Positions 26,614-35,707 of a stretch of DNA of 64,000 bases are shown here, in pieces. The notes under the pieces were generated by a model, which made no database searches, had not been told where the DNA came from, and saw nothing but the letters and a program-made list of their open reading frames with translations. Location: assembly GCA_947630855.1 (NCBI GenBank), contig CANRJF010000001.1, positions 47,685 through 111,684 of the forward strand, given 5' to 3'. The position numbers and the translations under genes are program-made. The stretch is from an uncultured Lachnospiraceae bacterium. GTDB taxonomy: Bacteria; Bacillota; Clostridia; Lachnospirales; Lachnospiraceae. The number at the start of each line of letters is the position of its first letter. Position 1 is the stretch's first letter.

Positions 26614-28470
26614 TTAGTTATCTGATTTTTCCTCAGAAGAAACCGGCTGCAGCAAATCGGAAGGAAGATATTTTTGTATTATCCTCTCTAAATCAGAGCC
26701 CCGCATAGGTTTAAAAAGATAATCCTTAAATCCCTCTGCAAGATATTCTTTCTCCATCCCGTTAATGGCATTGGCAGTAAGCATAATTACCGGGACATCT
26801 TTATTCTGGGAGTCCGGCATCTCCTTCATTTTACGGAAAGTCTCAATGCCGTCCATTTTCGGCATCATATGGTCCATAAAAATAATATCGTATCTGTTTT
26901 TCTGAATCATGGCAAGACATTCCTCCCCGGAACTTGCCGTGTCTGTCATGACTTTTAAAGATTTTAACATATGTTTTGCCACGGTAAGATTCATGGCCAC
27001 ATCATCCACAATCAATATCTTTGCATCCGGTGCCGTAAAGCTGGGCTGATACTTTTTGCCTTTCCTTTGTGTCTGCCCATAATTCTTAGAGATATCTCCT
27101 ATGGGAGTATCATCTTCCACCTGCTGGTTGACTCCCACCACAAATTCTGAGCCTTCCCCGTATATACTGTATACACGGATTTCTCCTTCCATTAACTCTA
27201 AAAGCTGTTTGACCACAGCAAGGCCCAAACCCGTTCCTTCTATATAGTAATTTTTTTCCTCATTGATACGCTGGAAAGATTCAAACAGTCTCTGTCTGCT
27301 ATCTTCCTGCAGTCCCATGCCGGTATCTTTTACGGAAATTGTAAGGAAAAGTGTTTTTTCATCTCTCCTTTCCCCCCGGACTTTTAAAACCACAGACCCT
27401 TCCATAGTATATTTAACGGCATTGGTAAGAAGGTTCACAATTATCTGGCGCATACGGACTTCATCACCCCGAAGGCATCTGGGAAGATTCTGGTCACAGT
27501 CCACCTTAAAATCCAGGTTCTTTTTCGCCGCCCGCTCCGCAACCATGCTGTAAGAATCCTGTATCAGGGAACTTAATTCATACTTAACGTTTAATATCTC
27601 CATTTTTCCTGATTCAATTTTTGAAAAATCCAGGATTTCATTAATCAGGCTTAGAAGCTGCCCCCCGGCAGTCTGGATATGTCTGGCATATTCACATATC
27701 GTCTCGTCCCTGCACTCCCTGAGAATCATTTCATCCATACCTAAAATCGCATTAATAGGCGTTCGTATTTCATGGGACATACTGGCAAGGAAATTACTTT
27801 TCGCCTGGTTGGCGTTTAATGCATCTTCCTTTGCCTTCTCCGCTTCCTCCCAGGCAAACTCCAACTGTTCATTCTGTTTTTTATTCAGCATAATTGCCTG
27901 GTTGTATATCTTCACCTGGAATTTAATAATAATTCCGATAGCCAATGACAAAACCATCATACACTGCCAGACGTCAAGATAGATGCCGGACTCCGTATCA
28001 ATGTCAATGATAGCTTCGGGATAATAGTAGGCCGCCACAAAACAAAAAGTATGTACAATTGCTTCCAGGGCCAGCAGAACATAAAATATTTTCTCTTCAA
28101 TGAGAAGAAATGTAAATATCATTCCCATCACAAACCAGAAGGGCATTCCGCTGTGGACGCCTCCCCCTGTAAAAAACATAATAGGGAACAACACGGCAGT
28201 AATTAAAAAACATATCATTACAGACGCCTGTTTCAGCATGTTTTTATAATTTGCCACATAAAAACACACCACAAGAATACCTTCCGCCGTAAGAACAATC
28301 AGGACATGCCCTATGGGAAGACTTGCAATCAGGGAAAGCAGCAGAGAAAAAGTCCCTCCTGCCATCCCTATCAAAACAATCAGGTTAAACAGCACATGCC
28401 TTACCGGAAGTTTTTCATTCACATATTTACCAAATAATTTTTTTATGACTTTTCTGACCAATGAAGCCAT
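26614..28470 (-). CDS. Hybrid sensor histidine kinase with receiver domain
   Basis: About 618 residues. The N-terminal 190 residues hold about six membrane helices without a recognised ligand domain, followed by a short coiled coil, a HisKA domain with His233 in SHEIRTPINAILG, a HATPase domain (NLLTNAVKYT; GTGLGLAVVKQLLELM) and a C-terminal receiver with Asp533 in FMDHMMPKMDG. No output domain or partner regulator is nearby. GGGAGG just before the ATG at 28470 sets the start (a GTG lies 12 nt upstream). It lies next to the pectin operon but is separated by a repeat element. Confidence 0.9.
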   Translation of the reverse strand: MASLVRKVIKKLFGKYVNEKLPVRHVLFNLIVLIGMAGGTFSLLLSLIASLPIGHVLIVLTAEGILVVCFYVANYKNMLKQASVMICFLITAVLFPIMFFTGGGVHSGMPFWFVMGMIFTFLLIEEKIFYVLLALEAIVHTFCFVAAYYYPEAIIDIDTESGIYLDVWQCMMVLSLAIGIIIKFQVKIYNQAIMLNKKQNEQLEFAWEEAEKAKEDALNANQAKSNFLASMSHEIRTPINAILGMDEMILRECRDETICEYARHIQTAGGQLLSLINEILDFSKIESGKMEILNVKYELSSLIQDSYSMVAERAAKKNLDFKVDCDQNLPRCLRGDEVRMRQIIVNLLTNAVKYTMEGSVVLKVRGERRDEKTLFLTISVKDTGMGLQEDSRQRLFESFQRINEEKNYYIEGTGLGLAVVKQLLELMEGEIRVYSIYGEGSEFVVGVNQQVEDDTPIGDISKNYGQTQRKGKKYQPSFTAPDAKILIVDDVAMNLTVAKHMLKSLKVMTDTASSGEECLAMIQKNRYDIIFMDHMMPKMDGIETFRKMKEMPDSQNKDVPVIMLTANAINGMEKEYLAEGFKDYLFKPMRGSDLERIIQKYLPSDLLQPVSSEEKSDN

Positions 28471-28491
28471 ACTACCTCCCACAGAATTTTT

Positions 28492-28583
28492 TTATACTCC
28501 AGAGCATACATATTTGCCAAATGATTTGCCGTTTTTTGGAAACAGAGAATACCTGTTGGCAAATCATTTGGCTCACGGGTATA
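28492..28583. repeat. 92-bp palindromic repeat element, copy B
   Basis: Homologous to 18050-18139. It has the TATACTC hairpin (one mismatch here), a perfect 15-bp stem beginning GCCAAATGATTTGC (28516) and ending GCAAATCATTTGGC (to 28572), and the ACGGGTATA end. The two copies share the arms almost exactly and differ mainly in the loop. It fills the gap between the GH105 stop and the kinase start. Confidence 0.85.
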
Positions 28584-28584
28584 T

Positions 28585-29718
28585 CTATTCTATAAATCCA
28601 GCCCGGCGCATCTCCGTATATGCCAGTAAGAAAGGCCCTACCCCCTTGGCGTCATCATTTACCACCGGTTCCGACATATAGTAATCAAAAGTGCCGGAGC
28701 GCATATCTTTGCCTCCTAATCCTGCCACAAGACAAATGCCGCCTAAATGGATTTTCCCTGTGTCATCCTGGGACAAATATTTACTGCAGATACCTTCAAA
28801 AGCCTTTTTCCCATATTCCCTGTAACTTTCCGGCAGAAATTTAAGGCGCACGCCTTTTAACAGGGCGTATGATAAAATGGAACTTCCGCTGGTCTCTAAG
28901 TAATTCTTTTCCATTCCCCCCAGATTTACAACCTGATACCACATGCCGCTTTCATCCTGGTACTTCAACAGTGCATCCATTAAATCCACAAAAATTCCCT
29001 TCATACGTTCGTAGGGCTCTGATACGGATGCGTCCGCCTTGTCTAATGTATCCAGCAGCGCCATGGAAAACCATCCTAACGCCCGCAGCCAGAAATTCTG
29101 GCTTAAACCCGTGACCTTATCACACCAGAACATTTCTCTGGAGGAATCGTAAGCATGGTAATAAAGGCCGGTCTTAGGGTCTTTCATATTTTCTACAACA
29201 TGGAAAAACTGGCTGTAAATATCATCATAATTTTTCTTATCATGAAAACGCGTCTCATACTCCATATAGAAAGGCTGGCACATATACAACCCGTCTAACC
29301 ACACCTGGTTGGGATATATATTTTTATGCCAGAAATTGCCTTCTTTCGTCCGGGGCATATTTTCAATCTGGCTGTATACCAAATCAATGGCTTTCCGGTA
29401 TTTTTCCTTGCCCGTCAGGTCATACAGTTCAAATAATGTTTTCCCTGCATTTACATTGTCAATATTTAATTCCTCCACGGAATAACCGTCGATGGTTCCA
29501 TCCTCATGGACTTTACAGTCAATAAAGGAATCTGCAAATTTAAAATATTTTTCATCTTTTGTTATGGCATACATTTCCAAAACCGCCTTAATCATGCAGC
29601 CGTCAATATAATTCCATTTTGATTTTAACCCCTGCATCTTCTTTTCAATATTCCATGCCGGGGAATCCGGGGTACTGTTTTCCAGTAATTCATCAATATA
29701 TTTTTCAATCTTATCCAT
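28585..29718 (-). CDS. Unsaturated rhamnogalacturonyl hydrolase, GH105
   Basis: A 377-residue (alpha/alpha)6-barrel enzyme like Bacillus YteR/YesR that hydrolyses the unsaturated galacturonyl end of rhamnogalacturonan oligosaccharides inside the cell. No signal peptide. VWLDGLYMCQPFYMEYETRFH contains the catalytic Asp at residue 142, matching Asp143 of YteR; TGLSQNFWLRALGWFSMAL is another family block. The second ATG (29718) is better spaced from AAGGAG than the first (29724). Last gene of the pectin operon. Confidence 0.92.
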   Translation of the reverse strand: MDKIEKYIDELLENSTPDSPAWNIEKKMQGLKSKWNYIDGCMIKAVLEMYAITKDEKYFKFADSFIDCKVHEDGTIDGYSVEELNIDNVNAGKTLFELYDLTGKEKYRKAIDLVYSQIENMPRTKEGNFWHKNIYPNQVWLDGLYMCQPFYMEYETRFHDKKNYDDIYSQFFHVVENMKDPKTGLYYHAYDSSREMFWCDKVTGLSQNFWLRALGWFSMALLDTLDKADASVSEPYERMKGIFVDLMDALLKYQDESGMWYQVVNLGGMEKNYLETSGSSILSYALLKGVRLKFLPESYREYGKKAFEGICSKYLSQDDTGKIHLGGICLVAGLGGKDMRSGTFDYYMSEPVVNDDAKGVGPFLLAYTEMRRAGFIE

Positions 29719-29766
29719 AAACATCTTCTCCTTTTTACCTGTTTTTGCTTTTTTGTCATATATCCG

Positions 29767-30441
29767 TTAATTACGGCTGTTTTCCTTATTACCCGCGGAG
29801 ACAATACTCTCCCCTGCAAGTTCATAGGAATGGTCTAAATATTTATCAAATGTCTTTCTGTAATAGGATGCAAAAAAGTATCCCATAAGCCCGAATCCAT
29901 AAATCAGGGTAATGAAATTAAAAAACAATACCGTAGTATTAATCCAGATAAAGAAAATAACAAGGATCGCCATCTGAAGGGTATATTTAAAATTTTTTAA
30001 AGACATAAAGAACGCATACCGTATGGTTGCCTTCACCGGATTTACAAATCTGGACTGTACTCCAAATACATACAGCAGGGAGAGAAAATAAGGGACAAAA
30101 ATAATCCCTGCCGCTCCCTGTATCATAACGCCAAGGAATCCCTTTGTCTGTCCTCCCAGCATAAAATCCACTATAAGGAACGCCCCAAGAACAAAATACA
30201 ACAGAAAAATGACTGTTGCCTGCTTAAAATTTTCCTTAAAGGATTTCCAGAAATTTGTATACCAGTATCCTTCCCCTGTCTGCACTTTCATACTGCTGTA
30301 TATAAGCGCCGTAGTAGCTGCTCCCATGGTCACCACCGGAAGGGAAAACACCAGCCAGAAAAGATTCAGCATAAAAATCTTACCAATTTTATCAACGGTA
30401 CGAAACACCACATTGTCCACATTAAAAATCCGATTCAGCAT
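29767..30441 (-). CDS. YesL-family membrane protein (DUF624)
   Basis: A 224-residue protein with about five membrane helices; N-terminal LNRIFNVDNVVFRTVDKIGKIFMLNLFWLVFSLPVVTMGAAT is the DUF624 signature. YesL is found next to carbohydrate ABC transporters in Firmicutes, including the Bacillus rhamnogalacturonan yes operon; its role is not established. GGAGG at 5 nt sets the ATG at 30441. Confidence 0.85.
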   Translation of the reverse strand: MLNRIFNVDNVVFRTVDKIGKIFMLNLFWLVFSLPVVTMGAATTALIYSSMKVQTGEGYWYTNFWKSFKENFKQATVIFLLYFVLGAFLIVDFMLGGQTKGFLGVMIQGAAGIIFVPYFLSLLYVFGVQSRFVNPVKATIRYAFFMSLKNFKYTLQMAILVIFFIWINTTVLFFNFITLIYGFGLMGYFFASYYRKTFDKYLDHSYELAGESIVSAGNKENSRN

Positions 30442-30463
30442 TGCAACCTCCAAAATTTGTCAT

Positions 30464-31306
30464 TTAAACCTGGCAGTTATCCCATAACCCCTGTATGTAC
30501 TTTCTTGCCTCTACTGCATTCTCCGGCACCGTATCTTCCAGGGTGGCATGAATATAAGGCTTTCTCTCCTTCATAAAGCGTATAATCTTTGTATAATCCA
30601 TCTCACCGCATCCTGCCGCTACGGAAACTAAGGCATTGTCTTTCACCACAAAGTCCTTAATATGAACCATGGCAATATCATCTCCTAAAAGCTCTATCGC
30701 CTGTTCAATAATTTCATCCCTGTTCTGGTAATTGCAGATATCCAAAAGGTTTACCGGGTCAAAAATAATCTGTAAATTAGGGGAATTAATTTCATCCAGC
30801 ATTTTTCTCGCCCTTTTGGGATTACATACAATATGTTTATATACCGGCTCAATGGCAAGAATAACACCCATTTTTTCTGCATACTCTACAACTCTTCTCA
30901 CATTTTTGATAAAAATCCCCAAAGCTTCTTCTGAGTGGTTTTTTTCCTCAAAATGGTAATCCACATTTACCGCTCCCGTTTCCGTTCCCACTACTCCTGC
31001 CCCTAAAAGGGATGCAAAACGGATATGGGCCATATAACGGTGAATGTTCTTTTCCAAATCCCCTTCGTCTGGCGTGGCAAGGTTTAAATAACAGCCTAAC
31101 ACTGCCACATCCAGCTTATTTTCCGCAAAGATTCTCTTTAAATAAAGGGCATAGCCGGGAGTCAGTGCGCTATCATCCACCGAATATTCGGAAATCACTT
31201 TCGACAGTGCCAGATGGCCGCAGGAAAAACCCTGCTCCTTTGCAATGGCAAGACGCTCCTCTAACGGAGCCTTTTTAATATCATGCAAACGTATTCCTAA
31301 CTGCAT
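30464..31306 (-). CDS. Sugar phosphate isomerase/epimerase (TIM barrel)
   Basis: A 280-residue AP-endonuclease-2/xylose-isomerase-like barrel. Conserved metal-site blocks are visible: AIEPVYKH, IIFDPVNLLD, MVHIKDF and the C-terminal HATLED. It probably handles a sugar acid or ketose from pectin breakdown, but the substrate cannot be set from the sequence. It stands between GH28 and yesL in the operon, with AGGAGG before the ATG. Confidence 0.8.
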   Translation of the reverse strand: MQLGIRLHDIKKAPLEERLAIAKEQGFSCGHLALSKVISEYSVDDSALTPGYALYLKRIFAENKLDVAVLGCYLNLATPDEGDLEKNIHRYMAHIRFASLLGAGVVGTETGAVNVDYHFEEKNHSEEALGIFIKNVRRVVEYAEKMGVILAIEPVYKHIVCNPKRARKMLDEINSPNLQIIFDPVNLLDICNYQNRDEIIEQAIELLGDDIAMVHIKDFVVKDNALVSVAAGCGEMDYTKIIRFMKERKPYIHATLEDTVPENAVEARKYIQGLWDNCQV

Positions 31307-31336
31307 AGCATATCCTCCTTATAAAACTGCAATCAA

Positions 31337-32896
31337 CTAAACTACATCCAGTTTATCTACATCATAAACTTCTATGGGCTCCCCTTCATGTCCCACTATT
31401 TTCACATTTTTTAATGTAACATGTTCAACATTTTTTATGTAAAGCCCTTTCTTACTGCATGGCTCTACCCCGTTTGACATTACAGGCACATCCTTCTTTG
31501 CATCTTCTGCAAATGTAACCGTTACATTTTTCATAGTAACCTGTCCAATCTTTTTCTCCGGCAAGCCCTCAAAATACGTGGCAGCCACATGGCAGTCTTT
31601 TGCCGTTATATTCTCAAAACGGAAATTTCTCATCTCCGGAGTTCCATCATCCACCGGATACTTTTCTCTGGACTGGACAAATTCTGTCCTCCCGTCCGGG
31701 TCGCAGAAATAAAAGGCATTTGCCGTAAAGGGAGTCATCACCTGTTCCATCTCAATATCCCTGAAAGTAATCCCGTCTAAAATAGCATCTTTGCCTCTTC
31801 CCCTTCTTGTCTTAATGCGAAGGCCTCTGTCCGTATGGTAAAACCGACATTTTTCCACCAGCATGTCAATGACGCCCCCTGCCATCTCACTTCCCACCGT
31901 AACAGCCCCGTGGCCGTTTTCCATAAGGCACTGGTATATATGAAGATGTTTACAGGGCTTTTTATACTTTCTTCCCATATAAATTTTCCCGGATTTTACT
32001 GCAACACAGTCATCCCCCAAAGAGAAACGTATGCCGCAGATTTCCACATTCTCACAGGATTCCGGGTCTAAACCATCCGTATTGGGGGATTGAGCCGGAT
32101 TCTCCACCGTGAGATTACAAAACAGCAGATTATTGGAAAAATAAGGATGCAGGGTCCATGCCGGGCTGTCATGAAAATAAAGCCCCTGGACTTTTATATT
32201 TTCACAACGATTTAAAAACAACATTCTTGGCCGAAAAGCCCCCACCATAACTTTCTCGTTTTTCCACCAGTTTTCATGGTTTGCACATCCGTCAATACTT
32301 CCCTGTCCGTAAAGCCTCACATTGCTCACGTTAATTCCCGTAATAATTCCCGCAAACATCTTAAGGGGATTTCCCTCCCATGTGCCCAGGTTGTATTCTT
32401 CCTTCTCGTCATAGCTTTCAATCAGCCCCGGCAGAATGGGATACTTAAAACGGTCTGTGTCTGCCTTAAGAACGGCTCCTTTTGCCAGTTCCATATCCAT
32501 ATCACTTTTTAAAAACAGGCTCGTCACTTTATAAGTCCCTTTAGGAATCAAAACCCGGCTGTCCTTGGGACATGCTAAAATTGCCGCCTGGATACATGCC
32601 GTATCATCTGCAATGCCGTCTCCCTTCGCCCCGAAATCCCTTACATTTAAGGTTACAAACTCATAGGACGTTGATATGCTGATGCCCCCTGCTTTTGTCC
32701 CGTCTTTTTCCATTATTTCAATTTCATATCTGCTGTCCGGCATGAGCCCGTATACGGAAGTGATAACCGTATCAGTCTCCTGCCATTTTTCACCGTTGAC
32801 AAGAATGTCATAGGTACTTTTTGTGTGATAAATTCCCCCGTCCGATAGTTCTAAAGACACACTTCTTCCTGTCTTCATAATCATCCGAATGTCCAT
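31337..32896 (-). CDS. GH28 polygalacturonase-type glycoside hydrolase
   Basis: About 519 residues, no signal peptide, so probably intracellular and acting on imported oligogalacturonides. A short beta-sandwich-like N-terminal part precedes the right-handed beta-helix. All GH28 catalytic blocks are present: NTDGLDPESC, GDDCVAVKSG, NGHGAVTVGSE and RIKTRRG. The pectate-lyase-like RDFGAKGDGIADDTACIQAA occurs near residue 90. AAAGGAGG at 5 nt sets the ATG at 32896 (an ATG at 32914 overlaps that site). Confidence 0.92.
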   Translation of the reverse strand: MDIRMIMKTGRSVSLELSDGGIYHTKSTYDILVNGEKWQETDTVITSVYGLMPDSRYEIEIMEKDGTKAGGISISTSYEFVTLNVRDFGAKGDGIADDTACIQAAILACPKDSRVLIPKGTYKVTSLFLKSDMDMELAKGAVLKADTDRFKYPILPGLIESYDEKEEYNLGTWEGNPLKMFAGIITGINVSNVRLYGQGSIDGCANHENWWKNEKVMVGAFRPRMLFLNRCENIKVQGLYFHDSPAWTLHPYFSNNLLFCNLTVENPAQSPNTDGLDPESCENVEICGIRFSLGDDCVAVKSGKIYMGRKYKKPCKHLHIYQCLMENGHGAVTVGSEMAGGVIDMLVEKCRFYHTDRGLRIKTRRGRGKDAILDGITFRDIEMEQVMTPFTANAFYFCDPDGRTEFVQSREKYPVDDGTPEMRNFRFENITAKDCHVAATYFEGLPEKKIGQVTMKNVTVTFAEDAKKDVPVMSNGVEPCSKKGLYIKNVEHVTLKNVKIVGHEGEPIEVYDVDKLDVV

Positions 32897-32945
32897 GATA
32901 TCCTCCTTTGCCATAATTTCCCATAATAAAAGTCAAAACAAAGCC

Positions 32946-32982
32946 GTTGCACTAACACTTCCTTTCTCTATGTTAGCACAAC
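32946..32982 (-). promoter_or_regulatory. Intercistronic stem-loop before the GH28 gene
   Basis: GTTGTGCTAACA and TGTTAGTGCAAC (minus strand) form a 12-bp RNA stem with two G-U pairs and a 13-nt loop between the permease and GH28 genes. No clean T-run follows, so processing or stabilising of the mRNA is more likely than termination. Confidence 0.5.
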
Positions 32983-33015
32983 GACCTCCATTTTCCTAGT
33001 TCTAATTACGTTTTT

Positions 33016-33879
33016 TTAACCTTTTACACCGCCGGCAGAAATACCTTCCACAAACTGATCCTGTGCTGCAAAGAACACAATCAGCGAAGGAATAATAGAT
33101 ATCAGGGACAGTGCTAAAATTCTGTTCCATGAGAATCCTGCATCAGCATCCATAGACAGCTTTACGAAAATTGCCAACGGATATTTGGTAGGAGTATTTA
33201 CATAAAGCAAAGGACCCATAAAGTCATTGCAGGACCACATAAACTTAAACAATGCACAAGATGTAATAGCCGGCATTAACATAGGCACAATTACTTTTAA
33301 TAATGTCTGCACTGCATTACATCCGTCAATCTTTGCCGCCTCATCCAGCTCCCTTGGCACATTACGCAAAAACTGGATTAACATATATACAAAATATGTC
33401 TCTGTTGCAAATAAGGTAGGCACGATAATCGGCAGATACAATGGAGAATCCACCCATCCCAATTTTGTAAATAACATAAACTGGGGAACATTCAATACTA
33501 CCTGGGGAAGGAACAATGTGGACATCAAAACTGCAAACAGCATTCCTCTTCCCTTAAATTCAAAACGTCCGAAACCATAGGCTGTGATGGTGGCGGAAAT
33601 TACGGTAAAGATAACCTCGGGAATTACATAGCAGAATGTATTAAACATTGCCCTCCACACATTGATATCGCCGCCGTAACTGTTCATGGCATTTATATAG
33701 CCTTCTAATGTGGGGTGCAGGGGAATAAATCCGATGCTGGAGAAAATCTCCGCATTTGACTTAAATGTTGCACCAACCATCCAGATTAGAGGATATACCA
33801 TAACAAGGCCCACAAGAATCAGTACAAAATATCTTAAAAACAAGCTTACATAATGTTTTGTTTTACTTTCTGCTGCCAT
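33016..33879 (-). CDS. Carbohydrate ABC transporter permease (MalG type)
   Basis: A 287-residue permease with six membrane helices and the EAA loop ELDEAAKIDGCNAVQTLLKVIVPMLMP. The short N-terminus and length fit the MalG/AraQ/YesQ group. With the partner permease and binding protein it would import pectin-derived oligosaccharides; no ATPase gene is in the operon, so a shared MsmK-type ATPase is inferred. The gene starts 4 nt after the partner's stop. Confidence 0.92.
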   Translation of the reverse strand: MAAESKTKHYVSLFLRYFVLILVGLVMVYPLIWMVGATFKSNAEIFSSIGFIPLHPTLEGYINAMNSYGGDINVWRAMFNTFCYVIPEVIFTVISATITAYGFGRFEFKGRGMLFAVLMSTLFLPQVVLNVPQFMLFTKLGWVDSPLYLPIIVPTLFATETYFVYMLIQFLRNVPRELDEAAKIDGCNAVQTLLKVIVPMLMPAITSCALFKFMWSCNDFMGPLLYVNTPTKYPLAIFVKLSMDADAGFSWNRILALSLISIIPSLIVFFAAQDQFVEGISAGGVKG

Positions 33880-33882
33880 CTC

Positions 33883-34809
33883 TTAATCCTCCTCATCCGA
33901 ATAGAATACCCAATATTTCTGGCTTAAGAATGAAACTGCAGTAAAGGCTGCCAGAATCACAAATAATACCCATGCCATTGCACTTGCCATGCCCATGTCG
34001 TACTCCTTAAACGCCTTGTTGTAAATCAACAGTGAAATCAGAGTCGTTGCGCCTCTGGGGCCGCCCTGGGTAATGATATAAGGCCCGTTAAATTCCTGGA
34101 ACGCCTGACAGAGCTGGGTTACAAAATTGTAAAAAATAATAGGCGTAATCATGGGAACCGTCACGGAAAAGAACTGACGCCATTTACTAGCACCGTCAAT
34201 GGATGCCGCCTCATACAGATCCTGAGGCACGCCTTTTAACGCCGCAAGGAAAATAACCATGGCGGAACCAAACTGCCATACACGCAGAAAAATAACAACA
34301 AACAATGCACATTTAGCATTGCTTAACCAGCTTGGACCCTGGATTCCGAAAATTGCCAGAAAGCCGTTTAAAAGTCCGTCATCCCTGAATACGGCTTTCC
34401 AAAGCACTGCAATTGCTACGGAACCGCCTAAGATAGACGGAATATAGTATGCAGTACGGAAGAAATTCACACCTTTAATCTTAAAATTCAATATGTAAGC
34501 GATAAACAATGCAAATACCAGCTTTAGTGGAACTTCAAAAAATGCATATTTAAATGTTACTTTTAATGCTGTTACGATTTTTCTGTCGGTAAATACATCA
34601 ACGTAATTCTGTAAAGTCCCTACCACATTCATTCCATCAAACAAGTTATAGTCTGTGAAACTGTAAACCAGGGATGAACCCATGGGATACAATTTAAAGA
34701 CACAAAATCCAATTAACCATGGTAAGATAAAGAAAAAGCCGATATTATCTTTACAGACATCCTTAAAGGATTTCTTTTTACCTGGAACGGCTACACTATT
34801 ATTTGCCAT
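33883..34809 (-). CDS. Carbohydrate ABC transporter permease (MalF type)
   Basis: A 308-residue permease with six membrane helices and the EAA loop DLYEAASIDGASKWRQFFSVTVPMITP, of the MalF/UgpA/YesP group. It forms the transmembrane channel with the next permease. GGAGG precedes the ATG. It lies between the shortened GH105 paralogue and the second permease. Confidence 0.92.
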   Translation of the reverse strand: MANNSVAVPGKKKSFKDVCKDNIGFFFILPWLIGFCVFKLYPMGSSLVYSFTDYNLFDGMNVVGTLQNYVDVFTDRKIVTALKVTFKYAFFEVPLKLVFALFIAYILNFKIKGVNFFRTAYYIPSILGGSVAIAVLWKAVFRDDGLLNGFLAIFGIQGPSWLSNAKCALFVVIFLRVWQFGSAMVIFLAALKGVPQDLYEAASIDGASKWRQFFSVTVPMITPIIFYNFVTQLCQAFQEFNGPYIITQGGPRGATTLISLLIYNKAFKEYDMGMASAMAWVLFVILAAFTAVSFLSQKYWVFYSDEED

Positions 34810-34822
34810 TCTTTCTACCTCC

Positions 34823-35605
34823 TTATTTATAATCCGTGAATTGATACCTCATACTGTCTGCCATCATATAAAGCCCTGTAATATCCGCATCCCCTGCTTC
34901 CATTATTTCCTTCTCACCGGCAATTACATCCAGACCATATTTAATATACTTTTCACTGTTTAAAACTTTTATACTGCAAGCCTTTGCTATTACATACCCC
35001 ATTGCCAATCCCGCTTTTAAATCAGGTTTTTCCTTCTTGATACGGGAAATACACTTTTTTATACTTCTCTTAAATATTTCTTCTAATGATTTATAATGCT
35101 CAAATATTTCTTTGCTCATGCCATCTAACGCATCCACCAATGTCATAAGAAAGAGCGCATCCTCCCAGCCAAAAACGTCCTGAAACTTTGCCTCCAACTT
35201 ACCCATTGCGTGTACAATGGCTGCATAATCTGCTTTATTATGAAAACGTGTCTCATATTCCATATAAAAAGGGTATGCTTCATAGAGAAACTCCCCCCGG
35301 GCAGGCTCTCCTGCCGCATCACAAAAAATGCCCTCCGCATTCTTTGGATGCTGTCTTATTGCAGCCATCCCGTCTTCTATCCGCCCCCGGTAAGATTCAT
35401 CTTCTGCGGCATCGTTTAAGACGAAAAGATTTCTTGCAGTTATTTTACTTCCTTCCGTCAGATGTTTAAGATAAAGAAAGAATTTCTGCTTCTTTTCCTC
35501 ATCTTCCGCCGCCAGATATTGCTGCATACACCCCATAATAAGATACAGATTATCAGATTCGTTTTTATCCTGCAAATACTTATCTAAGTATAAATTAAAA
35601 TCCAT
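34823..35605 (-). CDS. Shortened GH105-like protein, catalytic Asp replaced
   Basis: A 260-residue protein with local similarity to the GH105 enzyme of the same operon: EFLYEAYPFYMEYETRFHNKADY here against LDGLYMCQPFYMEYETRFHDKKNY there. It is about 117 residues shorter and lacks the C-terminal blocks. Aligning from PFYMEY, Glu105 takes the place of the catalytic Asp142. The reading frame is intact with a usable ribosome binding site, and it sits directly between the binding protein and permeases, so it is retained. It may be a non-catalytic sugar sensor or transport accessory; that is inference. Confidence 0.7.
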   Translation of the reverse strand: MDFNLYLDKYLQDKNESDNLYLIMGCMQQYLAAEDEEKKQKFFLYLKHLTEGSKITARNLFVLNDAAEDESYRGRIEDGMAAIRQHPKNAEGIFCDAAGEPARGEFLYEAYPFYMEYETRFHNKADYAAIVHAMGKLEAKFQDVFGWEDALFLMTLVDALDGMSKEIFEHYKSLEEIFKRSIKKCISRIKKEKPDLKAGLAMGYVIAKACSIKVLNSEKYIKYGLDVIAGEKEIMEAGDADITGLYMMADSMRYQFTDYK

Positions 35606-35624
35606 GATAACACCTTTTTTAAAA

Positions 35625-35659
35625 TTGGGCTGCCGTTGCTAAAACAGCAGCCCAACTTT
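35625..35659 (-). terminator. Terminator/attenuator behind the binding-protein gene
   Basis: TTGGGCTGC and GCAGCCCAA (arms 35647-35655 and 35625-35633) form a 9-bp stem with a 13-nt loop, followed by TTTT on the minus strand. Partial termination here would give more binding protein than permease. Confidence 0.75.
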
Positions 35660-35707
35660 TAGATATTTGTAACACTTACGTTTTTTAATATTTCCTGTTA
35701 TAATGAA

